The position numbers and the translations under genes were made by a program. This document shows positions 5,739-7,507 of a stretch of 7,507 nucleotides of DNA, one piece after another; the first letter of the stretch is position 1; every line of letters starts with the position of its first letter. The stretch comes from Thermoplasmatota archaeon (GTDB lineage: Archaea; Thermoplasmatota; Penumbrarchaeia; Penumbrarchaeales; Penumbrarchaeaceae): assembly GCA_030595585.1 (NCBI GenBank), contig JAUVCY010000080.1, positions 1 through 7,507 of the forward strand, read 5' to 3'. The notes below the pieces were generated by a model. The model did not search any database and was not told the origin of the DNA. It worked only from the letters and a program-made list of their open reading frames with translations.

Positions 5739-6671
5739 ATGAGAGAAGGACTCCTCGTGTGCGGGAACCTCAACATCGACCATATCCTGTCGGTGTCCTA
5801 CCTGCCTGGAGAGGGAGAGTCCGCCCCCGTATCAGGTAGAAGGGTGGAACACGGGGGGTGCGGGGGAAACATAGCCTATTCGGCGTCGCTCCTCTCCATC
5901 CCTGTATCCCTTTCCTGTGCAGTAGGGTGCGATTTCGACCCCGATTACATGAGAAGGCTGAGAGATCTCCCCATAGATATCAGCGAGGTCCACGTGATCG
6001 AGGGAGAGCTCTCCCCACTGTGTACCATATTCACTGACCCCGAGGGGAGGCAGTGCTACGCGTTCATGATGGGCGCGATGGAGAGGCAGAACGGGCTGCC
6101 GGTGCCGGAGACACACCAATACTGCCACATCGCCACGTCAGACCCTCAATTCTCCATAAAAGTTGCAGGAAAGCAGAGCGGGGAAGGGGCGAACGTCGCG
6201 GTGGACCCGGGACAGGAGATATTCTTCAGGTGGAGGAGAGAGGACCTTGCAGAGGTCCTTGGACACTCCTCCCGTTTCTTCGGGAACCTGGGGGAGTGGA
6301 TCAAGCTGTCAGAACTGATGGGGTGGTCCGGGATCGTGGAATCGATAGGGAGGGGAGATGTCCCCACATATCCGGAGGCCTTCGATCTCATCGATGAGGC
6401 CGTGATCACAAACGGTGAGAGAGGGGCCTATCTGATCACGTCAGGCGGGGTATTCCACTCCCCTGCTGAAGAGGTTGAGGTGGTGGACCCGACCGGCGCT
6501 GGAGATTCGTTTCGTGGTGGGTTCTACGCCGCGCTTATTCACGGCCGATCCAGCCGGGAGGCCCTTGCGTTCGGGAACAAGGTGGCGTCGTTATCCATTG
6601 CCACCCAGGGGGCCCAGAACCACCTGATGGACTGGGACGGACTGGAGAATATGGTGCGGTCAGATAATTGA
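5739..6671 (+). CDS. PfkB (ribokinase) family nucleoside kinase, MJ0406-like
   Basis: A 310-residue cytoplasmic sugar/nucleoside kinase. Seen directly: NIDH with the substrate-binding Asp14 position, the glycine-rich GGCGGNIAYSA motif (39-49), HIATSDPQF (130-138), AVDPGQE (154-160), NGERGAYLI (225-233), and the C-terminal PfkB signature DPTGAGDSFRGGF (250-262) with catalytic base Asp256. From memory, HIAT-DP-F, the DPGQ stretch and the Ala/Gly-Gln-Asn-Leu end resemble the archaeal nucleoside kinase MJ0406, which phosphorylates inosine, guanosine and cytidine. Phosphorylation of a nucleoside with ATP is therefore the best guess; another sugar substrate remains possible. The frame extends upstream to an ATG at 5637, overlapping the divergent gene, but those 34 residues do not resemble the family. 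The start at 5739 gives the normal N-terminus. A GGAG at 5718-5721 is rather distant (17 bases). Confidence 0.9.
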   Translation: MREGLLVCGNLNIDHILSVSYLPGEGESAPVSGRRVEHGGCGGNIAYSASLLSIPVSLSCAVGCDFDPDYMRRLRDLPIDISEVHVIEGELSPLCTIFTDPEGRQCYAFMMGAMERQNGLPVPETHQYCHIATSDPQFSIKVAGKQSGEGANVAVDPGQEIFFRWRREDLAEVLGHSSRFFGNLGEWIKLSELMGWSGIVESIGRGDVPTYPEAFDLIDEAVITNGERGAYLITSGGVFHSPAEEVEVVDPTGAGDSFRGGFYAALIHGRSSREALAFGNKVASLSIATQGAQNHLMDWDGLENMVRSDN

Positions 6672-6676
6672 TCTTG

Positions 6677-7507
6677 TTATGGGTTGGGCCTGAAGAGCCT
6701 TCGCTCTATCTCCTTCATGTCCCATGTATGGACGTTCTCCTCTTTTGCCCCCCTTTTCTCGAAGGTTTTGTTGAACCCACTTTTCGATACGATGAGGAAG
6801 CTCTCCCTCCGATCACCCCGCCTCCATTGAGCCAGTTCAGCTTTCCTCTTCAGATCATCGAGGACATCAATGCCAACAGGACGGTTCCTCCACTTGACCT
6901 CGACAAAAAGTATCTCATCCGTATCCTCATCAATTGCGACAAGATCTATCTCCTCTCCCTTGCGGCTCCACCACCTACCGATCATGGTGGGGGATATCAG
7001 GCCCTTCTCCTCCAGTATGATCTGTTCTATCACACCCTCCATGGCCCTGGAGATTATCTGCGGCATATCCTCCTTCACCTCATTCAGAACTCTCTCCGGG
7101 TCCGTTTCGAGCCTGGACGCCCTTGAGAATATATATCTGAACCAGAACGCCAGAAAGGGGTCCACGATCCGGTATCTTACCCTTTTATGGTTCTCCACGG
7201 TAACTGGCCTCTCTCCCCTCACGAGCTCATACTCCCTGTCGAGCTCACCCAGGTATTTGGATACGGTAGCCGGGTTCAAGCCTGAATGATGTGCTATCTC
7301 GATAGGGGTGCTTTTCCCCCGACTGATGCTCTCAAGGAGAGAGAAATATCCCTTGTGCTGCGAGCCGAACTCCATCGTCAGGATATTCACCCCCTCCTCC
7401 CTCAGGAACGATGAGGTCCCCATGAACATCTCCCTTATGACGTCCCTCTCCCTTCCGATATCATCCAGGTATCTGGGAACCCCGCCGAAGACCGAATAAT
7501 ATCTCAA
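6677..7507 (-). CDS. Archaeal ATPase with DUF234 nuclease-like C-terminal domain, 5' part outside window
   Basis: Only the C-terminal 276 residues are in the window. The frame is open at the right edge, and its first codon there is TTG (Leu) inside the YYSVFGGVPRYL motif. That motif ends the AAA-like ATPase domain in this family, so the gene surely continues and the P-loop lies outside. Next comes a winged-helix region (about 50-110: KGYFSLLESI, then a recognition-helix-like LNPATVSKYLGEL at 77-89). The DUF234-like domain follows, starting near RYRIVDPFLAFWF (111-123) and holding a PD-(D/E)XK-like core: EIDLVA with Asp188, then FVEVKW with Glu203 and Lys205. Such proteins (COG1672-type archaeal ATPases) are abundant in archaea, of unclear function, and often vary between strains. 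The intact D...EVK residues suggest the nuclease-like site is not degenerate. The stop is five bases from that of the convergent kinase gene. Confidence 0.88.
   Translation of the reverse strand: MRYYSVFGGVPRYLDDIGRERDVIREMFMGTSSFLREEGVNILTMEFGSQHKGYFSLLESISRGKSTPIEIAHHSGLNPATVSKYLGELDREYELVRGERPVTVENHKRVRYRIVDPFLAFWFRYIFSRASRLETDPERVLNEVKEDMPQIISRAMEGVIEQIILEEKGLISPTMIGRWWSRKGEEIDLVAIDEDTDEILFVEVKWRNRPVGIDVLDDLKRKAELAQWRRGDRRESFLIVSKSGFNKTFEKRGAKEENVHTWDMKEIERRLFRPNP

Noticed and set aside
7505..7507. TTG at the right edge as a start codon for the ATPase/DUF234 gene
   Set aside because: The codon falls inside a conserved motif at the end of the ATPase domain, so it is an internal Leu codon and the gene continues beyond the window.

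Overview
The window looks like chromosomal DNA from an archaeon, probably a euryarchaeote; a Thermoplasmatota-like lineage is only a weak guess. The evidence is an archaeal-type NFACT (RqcH/Rqc2-like) protein, a signal peptidase with the Ser-His-Asp arrangement of archaea and eukaryotes instead of Ser-Lys, a nucleoside kinase resembling the Methanocaldococcus MJ0406 family, a DUF234-type archaeal ATPase, TATA-like boxes about 25 bases upstream of predicted starts, and heavy use of AGG for arginine. Coding is very dense: six genes fill almost everything, and only two intergenic gaps exceed 10 bases. No tRNA, rRNA, CRISPR array, insertion sequence or attachment site was seen.

Layout. On the left, a minus-strand pair reads off the window: an NFACT protein (419-2500) followed by a CinA/MoaB-like MoCF-domain protein (1-419, cut by the window edge), joined by a one-base stop/start overlap. 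A 136-base divergent promoter region (2501-2636) holds two TATA-like boxes and, between them, a perfect 8-base inverted repeat. Rightward from there runs a 662-residue protein (2637-4625) that I cannot name. It appears to be a string of about five immunoglobulin-like (DUF11/CARDB-like) beta-sandwich modules behind a charged N-terminal region, with no signal peptide and no membrane segment. It ends two bases from the stop of a convergent signal peptidase (4628-5638, minus). The signal peptidase is divergent from a PfkB-family nucleoside kinase (5739-6671, plus); a single AT-rich core in the 100-base gap could serve both. The kinase ends five bases from a convergent archaeal ATPase/DUF234 gene (6677 to the window end, minus), whose N-terminal P-loop half lies outside.

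The genes work in separate housekeeping processes: ribosome-associated quality control (NFACT), nucleotide-related metabolism (MoCF domain, kinase) and protein secretion (signal peptidase). The ATPase/DUF234 gene is the most accessory-like. The strongest candidate for something undescribed is the 662-residue multi-module protein. Its fold type is usually found on archaeal cell surfaces, yet its reading frame has no in-frame start that could add a signal peptide. Its promoter also shares a possible operator with the quality-control gene. Two further points are an NFACT protein with Ser in place of the usual first acidic residue of its N-terminal domain, and an extra segment of roughly 30 residues in that domain.
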